NCBI GenBank assembly: GCA_009691845.1
Contig: SIAJ01000002.1
Location: 62,001 to 126,000 of the forward strand
Length of the DNA: 64,000 nt
Direction: 5' to 3'
Source: Gemmataceae bacterium
GTDB taxonomy: Bacteria > Planctomycetota > Planctomycetia > Gemmatales > Gemmataceae
Both the position numbers and the translations under genes were made by a program. This document shows positions 19,273 to 28,901 of this stretch, one piece after another. The notes below the pieces were generated by a model, which had not been told where the DNA came from, ran no database searches, and saw nothing but the letters and a program-made list of their open reading frames with translations. Position 1 is the first letter of the stretch. Each line of letters starts with the position of its first letter.

Positions 19273-22200
19273 TTACTTCTTGTCGAGTGACGGCAACGTC
19301 GCTGGCTTGCCGCCCGCCACGTTCATGAAGTACTGTCGAATCATGGCCCCGTATTCCGGCGGCAAGGTGCCGCTGAGGGCCTGCTGGATCATTTCGCGTT
19401 GACGAGCTGGGAGGTTGATGAATGCTCCATCGCCCTTCACGTCGTTGAGCTTGGAGGCGGTATTCTTGAGCGTGCCATCAGGGTTGCGATCACCCTTACC
19501 TTGGCCATCGTTCTTCTCGGGGCTCGGCCCCATCCCCATCCCCATCCCCATCCCCATCCCCATCCCCATCCCCATCCCCATCCCCATCCCCATCCCCATC
19601 CCCATCCCCATCCCCATTCCCATTCCCATTCCCATTCCCATTCCAGGTTCCATCCCCATTCCCATTCCCATTCCAGCTTGAGCCTGTGCTTGAGCGGCCT
19701 GGAGGGTGTCCAAGGCTTGTTGCAGGGCTTGCTGAGCTTGGGCTTGAGCGGGTTGTGCCTGGCCGGGCGTACCTTGCTGCAACGCTTGTTGTGCCTGGGC
19801 TAGCTTCTGGGCTGCCTGATCGAGTTGCGGCTTCACGGCCATTGGGGCTTGGGCTTGGGCTTGCTGCAACGCGGCCTGGGCGGCTGCGTTCGCTTGTTGA
19901 GCATTCTGCAGAGCCTCGGTGGCCTGCTTGATCTGGTCCTGAACCTTGGCAAGTTCGCCCGGCGTCTTGGCCGCATCTGGGTTCGGTTGGCCCATGCCCA
20001 TCGGCTTGTCGCCTCCCATTGGCTTATCGCCAGCCTTGGGTTCGTCGCCGGCCATCGGCTTGTCGCCAGCCATCGGTTTATCGCCAGCCATTGGCTTATC
20101 GCCCGGCATCGGCTTGTCGCCGGCCATCGGTTTGTCGCCAGCAGGCATTGGCTTATCCCCGGCCATTGGCTTATCACCCGGCATCGGCTTGTCGCCGGCC
20201 ATTGGCTTGTCACCGGCAGGCATTGGCTTATCGCCCGCCATCGGTTTATCCCCAGCCATTGGCTTATCGCCCGCCATCGGTTTATCGCCTGGCATTGGCT
20301 TCAAGGCATCCAGGGCTTTCTGCTGCGCTTCGATGGCCATCGGCAGATCACCCATCTTGAGGGCCTCGGCTGCTTCGGCCGCTGCCTTCTTGGCTTCATC
20401 CTTGTTCAACTCAGCGGCCTTCTCAGCCACCTTTTCTTGGAGCTTTTGCAAGTCAGCGGCCGGGTTCTTCATCGGGTCGCCCGGCATCGGCTTATCACCG
20501 AGTTGCTCCTGAGCCTTCTTGGTTTCATCCTGAGCTTTCTCGGCTTGCTCGATCGCTTTTGCGATCTGGTCGGCCGCGTTCATCGGCGAAACTTGTGGTT
20601 GCAACTTGGCCTGATCGTTGGCCTCCTGGGCCTTCTTCTCGGTCAGGGCTTTGGCCACTTCCTTGGCTGCGTCCTTCAGGTCCTCGGCGGCCTTCTTGCC
20701 TTCCTTCGCGGCCGGATCAAGCTTCTTGTCATCGAGGTTTTTCTCGGTATTTTCCTGCTTGGCGTTGGCATCGGCGATCTTCTCGGCCGCCTTCGGAGCA
20801 GCGTCCTTCACCTGATCGGCCACGTCTTTAGCTTCCGGCTTCAATGGCTTCTGATCGCGGGCCAGGTCGTCCGCTGCTTTCTTGGGATCGGTCTTGCCGG
20901 CCTCGGCGGCCTTGTCAGCTTCCTTGGCTTTATCTGCGACGTTGTCCTGCTTCTTGGCCAATTCGTCGAGCTTCTTCGCGGCGTCTTCCAGCTTGGCAAT
21001 ATCATCGCGACGTTTTTCAATTTCCTTGGCCTGATCTTCAAGAGCTTTCTTCGCATCGGCCAGCTCTTTCAGGGCTTCATCCTGGTTCTTGACGGCATCG
21101 AGCCCCTTCTTCTCGTCGAGGGATTTGGCGGCCTTGTCCATTGCCTTCTCGGCCTTGGCTAAAGCGTCCTTTACCTGTGGCTTCTCGGGAAGCGGTTGCT
21201 TCTTCAGTTCCTCTGTCTTCTTGGCAATCTCCTTCTGTTCCTTCGAAATGGCAGGCATCTTTTCGGTCTGCGTTCCCTTGGTGGCTTCGGTCTTTTCCTT
21301 GTTCTTGGTCTCGTCCTTGATGAGCTGGTCGACCTTGGCGATCGCGTCCTTCACGGCTTCGAGCGGGTCGGTCTTCTTCTTCTCTTCCTTGGCAATCAGG
21401 TCGTCGAGTTTATCGCGAGCGTCCTTCAGATTCTCGGCCGCTTTTTCTTGAGGAACTGCGGCCTTTTCGTTGCTGCTCTTGGCCTCGTTGAGCTCCTTCT
21501 GGGCCGCCTTCATTTCTTCTTCGGCGGCCTTGGCTTTGTCCGCAGCGTCCTTGGCGAGGTCCTTGATGAGGTCGCGGGCCTGCTTGGTGTCGAACTCGTT
21601 GCGGGCTTGTTTCTGTGCCATATCCCGTGCATGGCGGATTTGGTTGTCGTTGCCAAAGGTGCGCGCGGTCCGAGGCGGCGGAGCGGCTGTTTCTTCCTTG
21701 ATCTTTTCCTGCGCCACAATGGCCTTTTCGATCTTGGCTCGGGCTTCCTTCAACGTTTCCAGGCGATCGCGAGGAGAGCGAAGCAACTGAGCCAGTTCGA
21801 ACAGGCTTTCCGATGCCTTTTGTTGATTCATTGCGACGGCATGCACCACGTCCATGTCGCCGGTGCTGAAAATCCTCTGCGTTTGTAAGCGATGGGCGAG
21901 CGTCTGCACATCCTGAATCTTGCGGGCTTTTTCGGAAGATTTCGCAGCAGCCAGGCGATCTTTCTGCTCGGCGGTCAGGAACGGCGGCAGCTTTTCGAGT
22001 TGCCCGAATAACGCTTCCAGATCGCGGTTCAGGTCGCCTTGCTTGTCAGCCTGCTCGGTTGCATCGGAAACGATGCCACGGCCACGGACCCGGCCATCTT
22101 TCATTTGCTGGGCAAGCGACATCGATTCGAGACGCAACTCATTCTGATCGCGGGAACCGCGTTCGAGGCGTTCCGCCGCTTGGTCGAGTGTCTTGATCGT

Positions 22201-22629
22201 GTCGTATTTGAGCAGCAGGCCCTTCAGGTTCTTGACCACATCGCGATGGCGGTCGTAAGCCTTCTTGGCTTCGTCGGTCGCGGTCTTGTCATCCGGCGCC
22301 TTTACGGACGCTTCCAGATGGGCGATGACGGCGGTCATTTCAACCTTGCTCAGCCCGTTCAGCGTCTTCGCGGCATCCGTCAGAAGCTTTTGCTCTTCGC
22401 CCTGATCCAGTCGATGGTAGGCCATGAAGCGAAGCATGGTGCCGAGACGGCGAGCGATCTGCTCGGTCTCGCCCTGGATTCGCTTTTGCGACTCCGTCTG
22501 ATCCGGGGTGATGACCGGACGAGTGGAAACTGTTGCAGTAGGGGCAACTTTTTCCTGTGCCTGGGTGATGGCACCGATGCTCATGGCGAGCACCAGGAAT
22601 GCGACTGCGGACAGGCCACGAGAGGACAT
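19273..22629 (-). CDS. Giant coiled-coil, low-complexity secreted protein
   Basis: An 1118-residue protein. The start at 22629 opens on a signal peptide ([20 protein letters not shown]) and is preferred over a start at 22689. Residues about 40-420 are helical with regular charge; about 420-800 are almost wholly Lys/Glu/Ala/Asp coiled coil. These are followed by a long tract of [12 protein letters not shown] units, an Ala/Gln-rich stretch, and a Gly-Met tract. It ends with a conserved-looking [29 protein letters not shown] motif typical of planctomycete partners of DUF4175-like proteins. It lies 190 bp downstream of the DUF4175-like gene on the same strand. A structural or envelope-tethered role is likely; function unknown. 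Confidence 0.8.
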   Translation of the reverse strand: MSSRGLSAVAFLVLAMSIGAITQAQEKVAPTATVSTRPVITPDQTESQKRIQGETEQIARRLGTMLRFMAYHRLDQGEEQKLLTDAAKTLNGLSKVEMTAVIAHLEASVKAPDDKTATDEAKKAYDRHRDVVKNLKGLLLKYDTIKTLDQAAERLERGSRDQNELRLESMSLAQQMKDGRVRGRGIVSDATEQADKQGDLNRDLEALFGQLEKLPPFLTAEQKDRLAAAKSSEKARKIQDVQTLAHRLQTQRIFSTGDMDVVHAVAMNQQKASESLFELAQLLRSPRDRLETLKEARAKIEKAIVAQEKIKEETAAPPPRTARTFGNDNQIRHARDMAQKQARNEFDTKQARDLIKDLAKDAADKAKAAEEEMKAAQKELNEAKSSNEKAAVPQEKAAENLKDARDKLDDLIAKEEKKKTDPLEAVKDAIAKVDQLIKDETKNKEKTEATKGTQTEKMPAISKEQKEIAKKTEELKKQPLPEKPQVKDALAKAEKAMDKAAKSLDEKKGLDAVKNQDEALKELADAKKALEDQAKEIEKRRDDIAKLEDAAKKLDELAKKQDNVADKAKEADKAAEAGKTDPKKAADDLARDQKPLKPEAKDVADQVKDAAPKAAEKIADANAKQENTEKNLDDKKLDPAAKEGKKAAEDLKDAAKEVAKALTEKKAQEANDQAKLQPQVSPMNAADQIAKAIEQAEKAQDETKKAQEQLGDKPMPGDPMKNPAADLQKLQEKVAEKAAELNKDEAKKAAAEAAEALKMGDLPMAIEAQQKALDALKPMPGDKPMAGDKPMAGDKPMAGDKPMPAGDKPMAGDKPMPGDKPMAGDKPMPAGDKPMAGDKPMPGDKPMAGDKPMAGDKPMAGDEPKAGDKPMGGDKPMGMGQPNPDAAKTPGELAKVQDQIKQATEALQNAQQANAAAQAALQQAQAQAPMAVKPQLDQAAQKLAQAQQALQQGTPGQAQPAQAQAQQALQQALDTLQAAQAQAQAGMGMGMGMEPGMGMGMGMGMGMGMGMGMGMGMGMGMGMGMGMGMGMGMGPSPEKNDGQGKGDRNPDGTLKNTASKLNDVKGDGAFINLPARQREMIQQALSGTLPPEYGAMIRQYFMNVAGGKPATLPSLDKK
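19528..19674. repeat. Hexanucleotide tandem repeat encoding Gly-Met
   Basis: About 24 units of CCCCAT with CCCATT variants at one side, interrupted once near 19645-19651. On the coding (minus) strand it encodes an uninterrupted Gly-Met tract. The unit is a multiple of three, so length changes would not shift the frame. Confidence 0.9.
19999..20300. repeat. Tandem 18-21-bp repeats encoding GDKPMA
   Basis: Roughly fifteen repeat units with small variations ([25 protein letters not shown]). The mixed third-base usage suggests an old array under protein-level selection rather than a fresh expansion. Confidence 0.85.
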
Positions 22630-22819
22630 GTTAACTCCTCGACTGACATGCCGGGGTTTGACCGGCGGGAAGAACGAAGGGACACACACGAAACAGGGCG
22701 AAGGAAGGTCAACCAGCGGAGAGAAACCAGCACATACCTAGTGAACAGTATCGGACAATCCTTAGACGAATGCAATCCAAAACTTCAGTGAAGACACGAT
22801 TTGTGGATTCCCACACTTT

Positions 22820-24709
22820 CTACTCAGGCCTCTTGCCGAAGAGTTCCCGCTGTTTTTTCTCCAGGTCGCGGATCTTGCTTTCGGCCTGTCGGGTCTGGTC
22901 GAGGCGAAGCAAAACGTCGCTGGCACTCAGGATTTCCTTGATACGGGCTTCGGACTTGCCTGGCGGACGTCCCAGAGTGGGGTTGCGGTCCAACACCTCG
23001 ACGTAATATTCAACCCGATCGCCGATCTCAAGTTTCGCCAGCTTCCCCTCTTCCGTGAGCTTGGTCAGCTCGGCCGTCTGGAAATCGAACCGCCCGCCAC
23101 CGGTCAGATAGTCGGGCACGGTCTCGCGATCCGGAGAGGTCACAGCGTGAAACCCAACTTGCTGCCCATATTGAGCATTTACGAAGGTGCCATGCGTCGG
23201 ATCGAACGGACCGGACTTCGCGTCTGCATCCCGTTCAATCAGCGGCAGCTTGCCCCAGATTCCGCGTTCATTGATGCGAAATCGCAGCCAGGCTTCCTTC
23301 ACGCCTTGAGGCGAACGGCAGCTGTAAGCGACTGGAATCTGCCCACCCAAAGGGATCGGCAACCCTTCAATGATGTCTTCCTCGGAAGGCTTGATCCCAG
23401 GCTCCGAATAGCGTTCGGAAAGTAGTCGAACGACTGGTGGTTCGTCGGGGGCGATCTGGATGCCGCGCCGCGGGGGTGTCGAGTTGGCGAAGCCGTTCAC
23501 GTCCTTGACATCAATATGGTAGGCAATCAGGTCCGGAGTCAGGTCAAACTCGGCATTCGCTGGGTACTCGGTTTCTCCCGTTGGAAGCACTTCTTCGTTG
23601 CCCGGAAACATCAGCACCGTCATTCGATGGTATTCCCCGGTGCCATCGCGGGTCCTGGCAATCAACGTGAGCTTCGCCTCGGAAATTGGTTTCTGGACAG
23701 CGATGCGAACTCGGGCCGCCGAGTTGGCCAGGCCCGTGATTTCACCCTGCGACTGGTAGGATTCGTAAGGCTTTCCATCTGGCCGATTGCCGAGAAATTT
23801 GGGCAAGCGGACCCAGGCATCGGTTCGCGTCACCACGGGTCGAGGTTCGAATTTGACATCGCTTGCCTTCTTGGTGCGCCCATCGCCCACCCAGGCACGA
23901 TGCGTGAAGTTGATCGAGGAGTGTGGAATTCGAGCCGCGAAGATCGTGTGGTCTTCGTCGAGTCGTCGTGCAAAGGCGAGGGGGTACTCGTCCGTCGGCA
24001 GGCCTTCGGGCTTGATGCGAATGGTGCCCGCAGCTTCCTCATTCACACGACCCGTGACGATATACTCGACGGTCACTTCGTCCCCGGCAGGCCACAACAC
24101 CGGTGTGTTGTTTTCAAGTTGGTTGAACCGTGGAATCTCGGTCGACGAGAGCATCTGCCTTTGCAACAAGATTTTCAGCAAGCCCGGGCCATAGGAGAGG
24201 ATCATGCCCGAAGCCAGCAGCATCGGAACACCGACCAGCCCTGCCGCCCATTTCAAACGGCGAAAATCAGCGAAACGGCCAAACGTGTGTTTGCTCGAAA
24301 GCTCTTCGGACTCGCGAGCAACGGCCTCGATCAACTCGGGGGACATGCCACCCGTTCCTTCTTTCCGCGAGAACTGAATCGATGTGACCAGCCGATGGCC
24401 AAACTCGGGGATGCCTTCCTCGACTCGCTTGGCGAGGCGGATGATCGAAGGCCCTTTTAGCCACGGACAAACCAGCCAGAACCAGCCGGTGGCCCCGAGA
24501 ACAACAACTTCGATGAGAGTCAGAATCGTTCGAAGCGTGAACGGTGTTTCCCGTGATTTATCGACGCGCCAGTCGATAAACGTGCAGAAGGCAAGGAGAG
24601 CAAACGCGACGGTTAACCAGCGCGTCAGGCCCCAGAGAACGTGAAACAACATCTCGCGGCCCCGGAGGGCGGAGAGCTTTGAGAGGCCGATGCGGGGTAT
24701 GGTGTGCAT
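22820..24709 (-). CDS. DUF4175-like membrane protein
   Basis: A 629-residue protein. The start at 24709 is chosen because it opens just before the membrane part; a longer open frame extends to 24946 without protein-like sequence. Two N-terminal membrane segments (LTRWLTVAFALLAFCTFIDW and LTLIEVVVLGATGWFWLV) are followed by a third near residue 150, then a large soluble domain with beta-sandwich-like repeats (VRIAVQKPISEAKLTLIAR and similar). It ends with a coiled coil (LRLDQTRQAESKIRDLEKKQ). The layout matches planctomycete DUF4175-like proteins that precede long Lys/Glu-rich partners, as here. Probably anchors an envelope complex; inference. Confidence 0.7.
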   Translation of the reverse strand: MHTIPRIGLSKLSALRGREMLFHVLWGLTRWLTVAFALLAFCTFIDWRVDKSRETPFTLRTILTLIEVVVLGATGWFWLVCPWLKGPSIIRLAKRVEEGIPEFGHRLVTSIQFSRKEGTGGMSPELIEAVARESEELSSKHTFGRFADFRRLKWAAGLVGVPMLLASGMILSYGPGLLKILLQRQMLSSTEIPRFNQLENNTPVLWPAGDEVTVEYIVTGRVNEEAAGTIRIKPEGLPTDEYPLAFARRLDEDHTIFAARIPHSSINFTHRAWVGDGRTKKASDVKFEPRPVVTRTDAWVRLPKFLGNRPDGKPYESYQSQGEITGLANSAARVRIAVQKPISEAKLTLIARTRDGTGEYHRMTVLMFPGNEEVLPTGETEYPANAEFDLTPDLIAYHIDVKDVNGFANSTPPRRGIQIAPDEPPVVRLLSERYSEPGIKPSEEDIIEGLPIPLGGQIPVAYSCRSPQGVKEAWLRFRINERGIWGKLPLIERDADAKSGPFDPTHGTFVNAQYGQQVGFHAVTSPDRETVPDYLTGGGRFDFQTAELTKLTEEGKLAKLEIGDRVEYYVEVLDRNPTLGRPPGKSEARIKEILSASDVLLRLDQTRQAESKIRDLEKKQRELFGKRPE

Positions 24710-24918
24710 GGAGGTCGTGGTTCGACTGTTGGCATTACCGCAATGAGTGGAATCGCGGTCCGGCGGGCAGGTTACTTCGCTACTTCTAATTGCTCTGGAA
24801 GTATCATCTTGAGTTGGTGGCCGGAAGGCAATGTTTTTCCGTGAATCTGATTGAAAACGTCGCGACCCACAATTCGAACCCGAGCGTGAGCGAAGGAAGA
24901 TTACTCCGACAGAGATCC

Positions 24919-24964
24919 AAAAAAAGGACGGCTTGGATCCATACAAGATGGATGCAAGCCGTCC
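24919..24964 (-). terminator. Intrinsic terminator of the PEP-CTERM gene
   Basis: Arms 24926-24942 and 24948-24964 pair over 17 bp with one mismatch and a 5-base loop (ACAAG on the + strand). Read on the minus strand, the hairpin is followed by seven T residues (complement of 24919-24925). It lies 34 bp past the stop codon of the PEP-CTERM gene and is the clearest Rho-independent terminator in the window. Confidence 0.85.
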
Positions 24965-24997
24965 CTGCGGGCGATTCGTTTTTGTGAGTCTAGAAGA

Positions 24998-25645
24998 CTA
25001 CGCAACCGCTTCCTTGCGGCGGCTCCGCATGAACCGAGCACCCATCATTAGCGGCAGTCCGGCAGCCAGCAGGAGAATCGTCGAAGGCTCCGGTACGCCG
25101 GATGGCGTATCAACCGGAGGTGTAGGCGGGGGCGGTGTTAGCAGGTCCGTCCCAGAAGGTGCCTTCGTGTGCGTGATATGGTCTTCCTCGCGAATCTCGC
25201 CGTTCGGATCTTCCACGTGCGTGCGGCTCACGAAGTCCGTCGAGACGTTTGATTCCGGATTGGTCGAAAGGGCCGAGAAATTCCCGAGGCCAATTTGCCC
25301 GATGAGTGGGGTATCGCCCGTGTAAGTCCAGACGAGGTTCGGCGTCGCTGGATTGTCGTTCGGCACCGTTCGCCCAATGTTTCCACCTTCATTCATCGCA
25401 GCGAACGCGAACTCAGCCGGCTGGTCGTTCGATCCGGGAATCAGCCCCGTGAAATCGCAAATCACGAACGGATCGCCGTTTTGCAACGTGGAATTCGAGG
25501 TGAGCATCACCCCGTAGGTGTACCGATAGTTGTCGCCGTCCGGAATTACTGTCGCGGGCAAAGGCAACAAACCGCCCTAGGCAGCCGTGCCAGTTCCGGC
25601 CAGCATCGCCAGCGCCAAGGCCATTTTCCAAACACGCAGTTTCAT
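24998..25645 (-). pseudogene. PEP-CTERM protein gene with in-frame amber codon
   Basis: The start at 25645 encodes a complete signal peptide (MKLRVWKMALALAMLAGTGTAA). Codon 23 is TAG (25577-25579), and the same frame then continues (GGLLPLPATVIPDGDNYRYT) for 192 residues. It ends in a PEP-CTERM sorting signal: VPEPS, a hydrophobic helix (TILLLAAGLPLMMGARF) and MRSRRK. The whole organisation of a secreted, exosortase-processed protein is intact except for this one stop, located exactly at the expected signal-peptidase site. Either a very recent nonsense mutation, a sequencing error, or suppression of the stop. The passenger domain is beta-rich and not recognised. Confidence 0.8.
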
Positions 25646-26051
25646 GAGCTTCTCCTTCTCTCGACAAGTCCGATTGCTGAGAAGACCGGACGGGTCTTGC
25701 TGTACATTCAGGCGAAACGGCTCCGCGGAACCGCCAGTGAAGACGCGGGGAAATACCTCAATCCCAGAACCGATCCAGAAGAACTTGTTCCTCTGGATGT
25801 CTGGCTAGGCCTTGAGGACTGGAAAAAAAGAAATTCCGCGACTTCAGCCAGAAAAGCGTGCTTTTTCTTGCGAGTACGGGGACTGTATTCTACGCTTCCA
25901 CGGAGTTCACCATTTCTGAATGTCAAGCACCCTTCGCCCTGGCTGTATGGAAGCATGATCGAGGGAATGTCCCAGGAATTGAAACGCTCAATTCTAGTAT
26001 CCGCTCAGCATTTCACTGACAACAGACACGAAGTGTCCTGGAGGCCTTGCG
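25646..26051. other. Divergent intergenic region
   Basis: 406 bp between the divergent PEP-CTERM and subtilase genes. Both promoters should lie here, but no confident promoter boxes, palindromes or small genes were identified. Confidence 0.5.
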
Positions 26052-28106
26052 ATGGGCAATCGGAGACCGCAACCTAGATTTCTGCGCCTTGAAACCTTTG
26101 AGGCCCGCGAGGTTCCCGCCTCTGGCCTGTTAAAGATCGATCCAAGTCAGTTTGCGACCGATCGAGTGATCGTGAAACTCGCTGCGAATGCCACCCCCCG
26201 CTCCCCCGTGATTCGCTCCTCGGAGAATTTGGGAGGCGGGTTGCATCTCTTGACTCTCCGAAGCATCGTTTCGCTCGAGGGTGGCCTGAGGAGCCTGCAG
26301 AGTCTGCACGGCCTTCAGTTCGCGGAGCCGGACTACACCATTCGGGTCGATGCGGTTCCGAACGATCCCAGTTTCAGTTCGCTTTACGGATTGAACAACA
26401 CCGGCCAAACCGGCGGCACGCTGGACGCGGATATGGATGCTCCTGCCGCCTGGGATGTCAACACCGGTAGCGGGAACACCATCGTCGCAGTCATCGATAC
26501 CGGCGTGGACTACAACCACCCCGATCTCGCCGCAAACATGTGGCACAATCCCGGTGAAGCCGCGGACGGCATCGACAACGATGGCAACGGGATCATCGAC
26601 GACATCTACGGGGCCGACTTCGCCAACAACGACGGCAACCCGATGGACGATAACGGCCACGGCACGCACGTATCCGGGACCATCGGGGCCGTCGGCAACA
26701 ACGGCATCGGCGTGGCGGGTGTGAATTGGGACGTGCAAATCATGGCCCTGAAGTTCATGACGGCCGGCGGAAGCGGGTCCCTTTCGAATGCCATCAAGTG
26801 CCTGAATTATGCCGTCGCCAAGGGAGCACATATCTCCAATAACAGCTGGGGCGGAGGCGGTTTCAGCAGTTCGATGAATACAGCCATCAACAATGCGCGC
26901 AATGCGGGGCACATCTTCGTCGCGGCCGCCGGAAATGGCGGCTCGGACGGGATTGGCGATAACAACGATGTGGTTGCGTCTTATCCGTCCAGCTACACAC
27001 AGGACAACGTCCTCGCTGTGGCGGCAACTGGCAACACGGACGCGCTGGCTAGTTTTTCCAATTACGGACCGACCACGGTTGATCTCGCGGCCCCCGGCGT
27101 GAGCATTCTGAGCACCTATCCCGGAGGCGGTTACGCGACGATGAGCGGCACCTCGATGGCAACGCCTCAGGTCGCCGGAGCGGCCGCGCTGGTGTGGGAT
27201 GCACATCCGAGCTGGACCTACCTGGAAGTGATTGCGGCCTTGAAGGCCACGGTTGATGCAAAACCGAGTTTGACCGGAAAAGTCGCGACTGGCGGCCGGT
27301 TGAATCTTGATGGTGCCATTCGCTACGGCGGCACTCCTGCTGATACTTTCGGCCCCAAGGTGAATTCGGCAAATTTTTCGGGTGCTCCCGGCACGATCCA
27401 TTCCGTTCGGCTCACGTTCAGCGAGTCGATCAGCGCAAGCAGCTTCCTTGCTGCCGATGTCTCGCTATCCGGTCCCTCCGGTTCCGTGTCGATTACGGGA
27501 GTCAGCCCGATTTCTGCCACACAGTTTGATGTGACCTTCGCCAGCCAATCGAGTCCAGGAACCTACACATTGGTGGTTGGTCCAAACATCACCGATTCGG
27601 CTGGCAACGCGATGAATCAGAATGGGGTCGCTCCGAACGGCCAGGTTCCGCACGACCAGTTCAGTACGAACCACACACTCTCAAGGAGTCAATCGTTCAA
27701 CTCGATTGACGTCAACAAGAACATTGTCGATCTGTCTCGGACAATCTCCGTGCTCACGATTAACCAGGCGTCCACGATCGCGGACTTGAACATTTCGATG
27801 AACCTCAGTCACACTTACGATAGCGATCTGAAAATCACGTTGGTCGCTCCCGATGGCACGCAGGCCGTTCTCGTGAATCGTCGAGGCGGCAGCTCGAATC
27901 ATTTCACCAATACTGTGTTCAACGACGAGGCCACCGTCTCGATCGTTCAAGGTGCTGCACCGTTTTCGGGCAGTTACCGCCCGGAGGCCTCCCTCTCAGC
28001 ATTCGATGGCAAGAACGCTCAAGGAACCTGGCAACTGTGGGTTGACGACGTGGCCCGATACGATGTCGGCAAGATCAATGCGTGGTCGATCAGTTTGAAC
28101 TCGTAG
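26052..28106 (+). CDS. Secreted subtilisin-like (S8) protease with P domain
   Basis: A 684-residue extracellular protease. It opens with the planctomycete extracellular motif ([20 protein letters not shown]), followed by an inhibitor-like propeptide (about residues 30-100). The S8 domain has the complete triad: Asp in [16 protein letters not shown], His in [13 protein letters not shown], Ser in [16 protein letters not shown] middle domain (about 430-540, [20 protein letters not shown]) resembles an Ig-like repeat of surface proteins. The last about 130 residues form a proprotein-convertase P domain ([36 protein letters not shown]). Likely processes proteins at the cell surface or outside. Confidence 0.92.
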   Translation: MGNRRPQPRFLRLETFEAREVPASGLLKIDPSQFATDRVIVKLAANATPRSPVIRSSENLGGGLHLLTLRSIVSLEGGLRSLQSLHGLQFAEPDYTIRVDAVPNDPSFSSLYGLNNTGQTGGTLDADMDAPAAWDVNTGSGNTIVAVIDTGVDYNHPDLAANMWHNPGEAADGIDNDGNGIIDDIYGADFANNDGNPMDDNGHGTHVSGTIGAVGNNGIGVAGVNWDVQIMALKFMTAGGSGSLSNAIKCLNYAVAKGAHISNNSWGGGGFSSSMNTAINNARNAGHIFVAAAGNGGSDGIGDNNDVVASYPSSYTQDNVLAVAATGNTDALASFSNYGPTTVDLAAPGVSILSTYPGGGYATMSGTSMATPQVAGAAALVWDAHPSWTYLEVIAALKATVDAKPSLTGKVATGGRLNLDGAIRYGGTPADTFGPKVNSANFSGAPGTIHSVRLTFSESISASSFLAADVSLSGPSGSVSITGVSPISATQFDVTFASQSSPGTYTLVVGPNITDSAGNAMNQNGVAPNGQVPHDQFSTNHTLSRSQSFNSIDVNKNIVDLSRTISVLTINQASTIADLNISMNLSHTYDSDLKITLVAPDGTQAVLVNRRGGSSNHFTNTVFNDEATVSIVQGAAPFSGSYRPEASLSAFDGKNAQGTWQLWVDDVARYDVGKINAWSISLNS

Positions 28107-28112
28107 CCGACT

Positions 28113-28137
28113 GGACAGGCCGGGAGGCCTGTCCTAC
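28113..28137 (-). repeat. REP-like element (family A)
   Basis: On the minus strand it reads GTAGGACAGGCC, TCCC loop, GGCCTGTCC. It matches 3171-3194 base for base over 24 positions. The TAG of its head (28136-28134) is the stop codon of the histidinol-phosphatase-like gene. Confidence 0.8.
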
Positions 28138-28901
28138 TTCAACAGCGCGAGTGCTGCATCGTGGACTCGCCCGTTGGAGGCCAGGCAATCGGGCCGTTTC
28201 AAATCCGCTCCGCCGTCCCAATCGGTGAAGCGCCCGCCTGCTTCTTCGACGATCACTTTCAGACCGGCGATGTCCCATTCGTGGACGCCAAAATCGACCA
28301 TGAGATCGCAGGAACCCTGGGCGACCAGCACGAATCCGTAGTAGTCGCCGAACCCTCGGGCTCGATCCACGCCACGCATGACGTTCAGAAAGGTCTGTTC
28401 CCGTCCAGCTTTTTGGAAATACTGGATCCCTGAGTAGCACGCAAGCGTTTGATCTAACTCCGAAACATCCGAGACACGCACTCGTCTGTCGTTCTTGAAC
28501 GTCCCTTCGCCACGCAGTGCGCGAAAAAGTTGATTATCCGCTGGTGCGTAGGAAACGCCCGCGATCATCTCGCCCTGATACTCCAGGCCCACCAGCGTTG
28601 CCCAGTGCGGAATGTTGCGGATGAAACAGCGTGTGCCATCGATCGGGTCGATGATCCAGCGATAACCGGTCGTGCTCGGATCGCCACCGAACTCTTCACC
28701 CAGAAAGCCATCGCCCGGGAACGCGGCTGAGATACTGTCCCGCAACAAGCGCTCGGCAGTCTTGTCGGCCACGGTCACAGGGCTCTGATCGTGTTTCCAG
28801 TCCACGACAATGTCGCGGTCGAAGAAACCGAGCGCGAGCTTGCCTGCCGCCTCGGCAGCCCGGACCATGACTTCGTATCGGGAACGCCAATCGGGATTCA
28901 T
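28134..28901 (-). CDS. Inositol-monophosphatase-family phosphatase, probably histidinol-phosphatase
   Basis: A 255-residue Mg-dependent phosphatase. Family motifs are all present: FLGEEFGGD (metal Glu), WIIDPIDGTRCFIRNIPHWA (the DPIDGT metal motif), and WDIAGLKVIVEEAGGRFTDW. The RCFIRNIPHWATLVGLE variant is typical of HisN-type histidinol-phosphate phosphatases rather than IMPases, which suggests the last-but-two step of histidine synthesis, but sugar phosphates cannot be excluded. It overlaps the upstream ROK gene by 4 bp (ATGA), so the two are translationally coupled. Its stop codon is part of a REP-like element. Confidence 0.85.
   Translation of the reverse strand: MNPDWRSRYEVMVRAAEAAGKLALGFFDRDIVVDWKHDQSPVTVADKTAERLLRDSISAAFPGDGFLGEEFGGDPSTTGYRWIIDPIDGTRCFIRNIPHWATLVGLEYQGEMIAGVSYAPADNQLFRALRGEGTFKNDRRVRVSDVSELDQTLACYSGIQYFQKAGREQTFLNVMRGVDRARGFGDYYGFVLVAQGSCDLMVDFGVHEWDIAGLKVIVEEAGGRFTDWDGGADLKRPDCLASNGRVHDAALALLK

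Noticed and set aside
19415-19803. Open frames on the plus strand encoding Ile-Pro or His-Pro repeats
   Set aside because: They are the antisense reading of the Gly-Met hexanucleotide tract of the coiled-coil protein; no ribosome site or independent protein character.
25295-26077. A 260-residue open frame on the plus strand across the PEP-CTERM gene and its upstream region
   Set aside because: It overlaps a clear minus-strand gene and the divergent intergenic region and shows no recognisable domain.
26130-27401. A 423-residue open frame on the minus strand inside the subtilase gene
   Set aside because: The plus-strand frame has an intact catalytic triad and P domain; the reverse frame is low-information and caused by codon bias.
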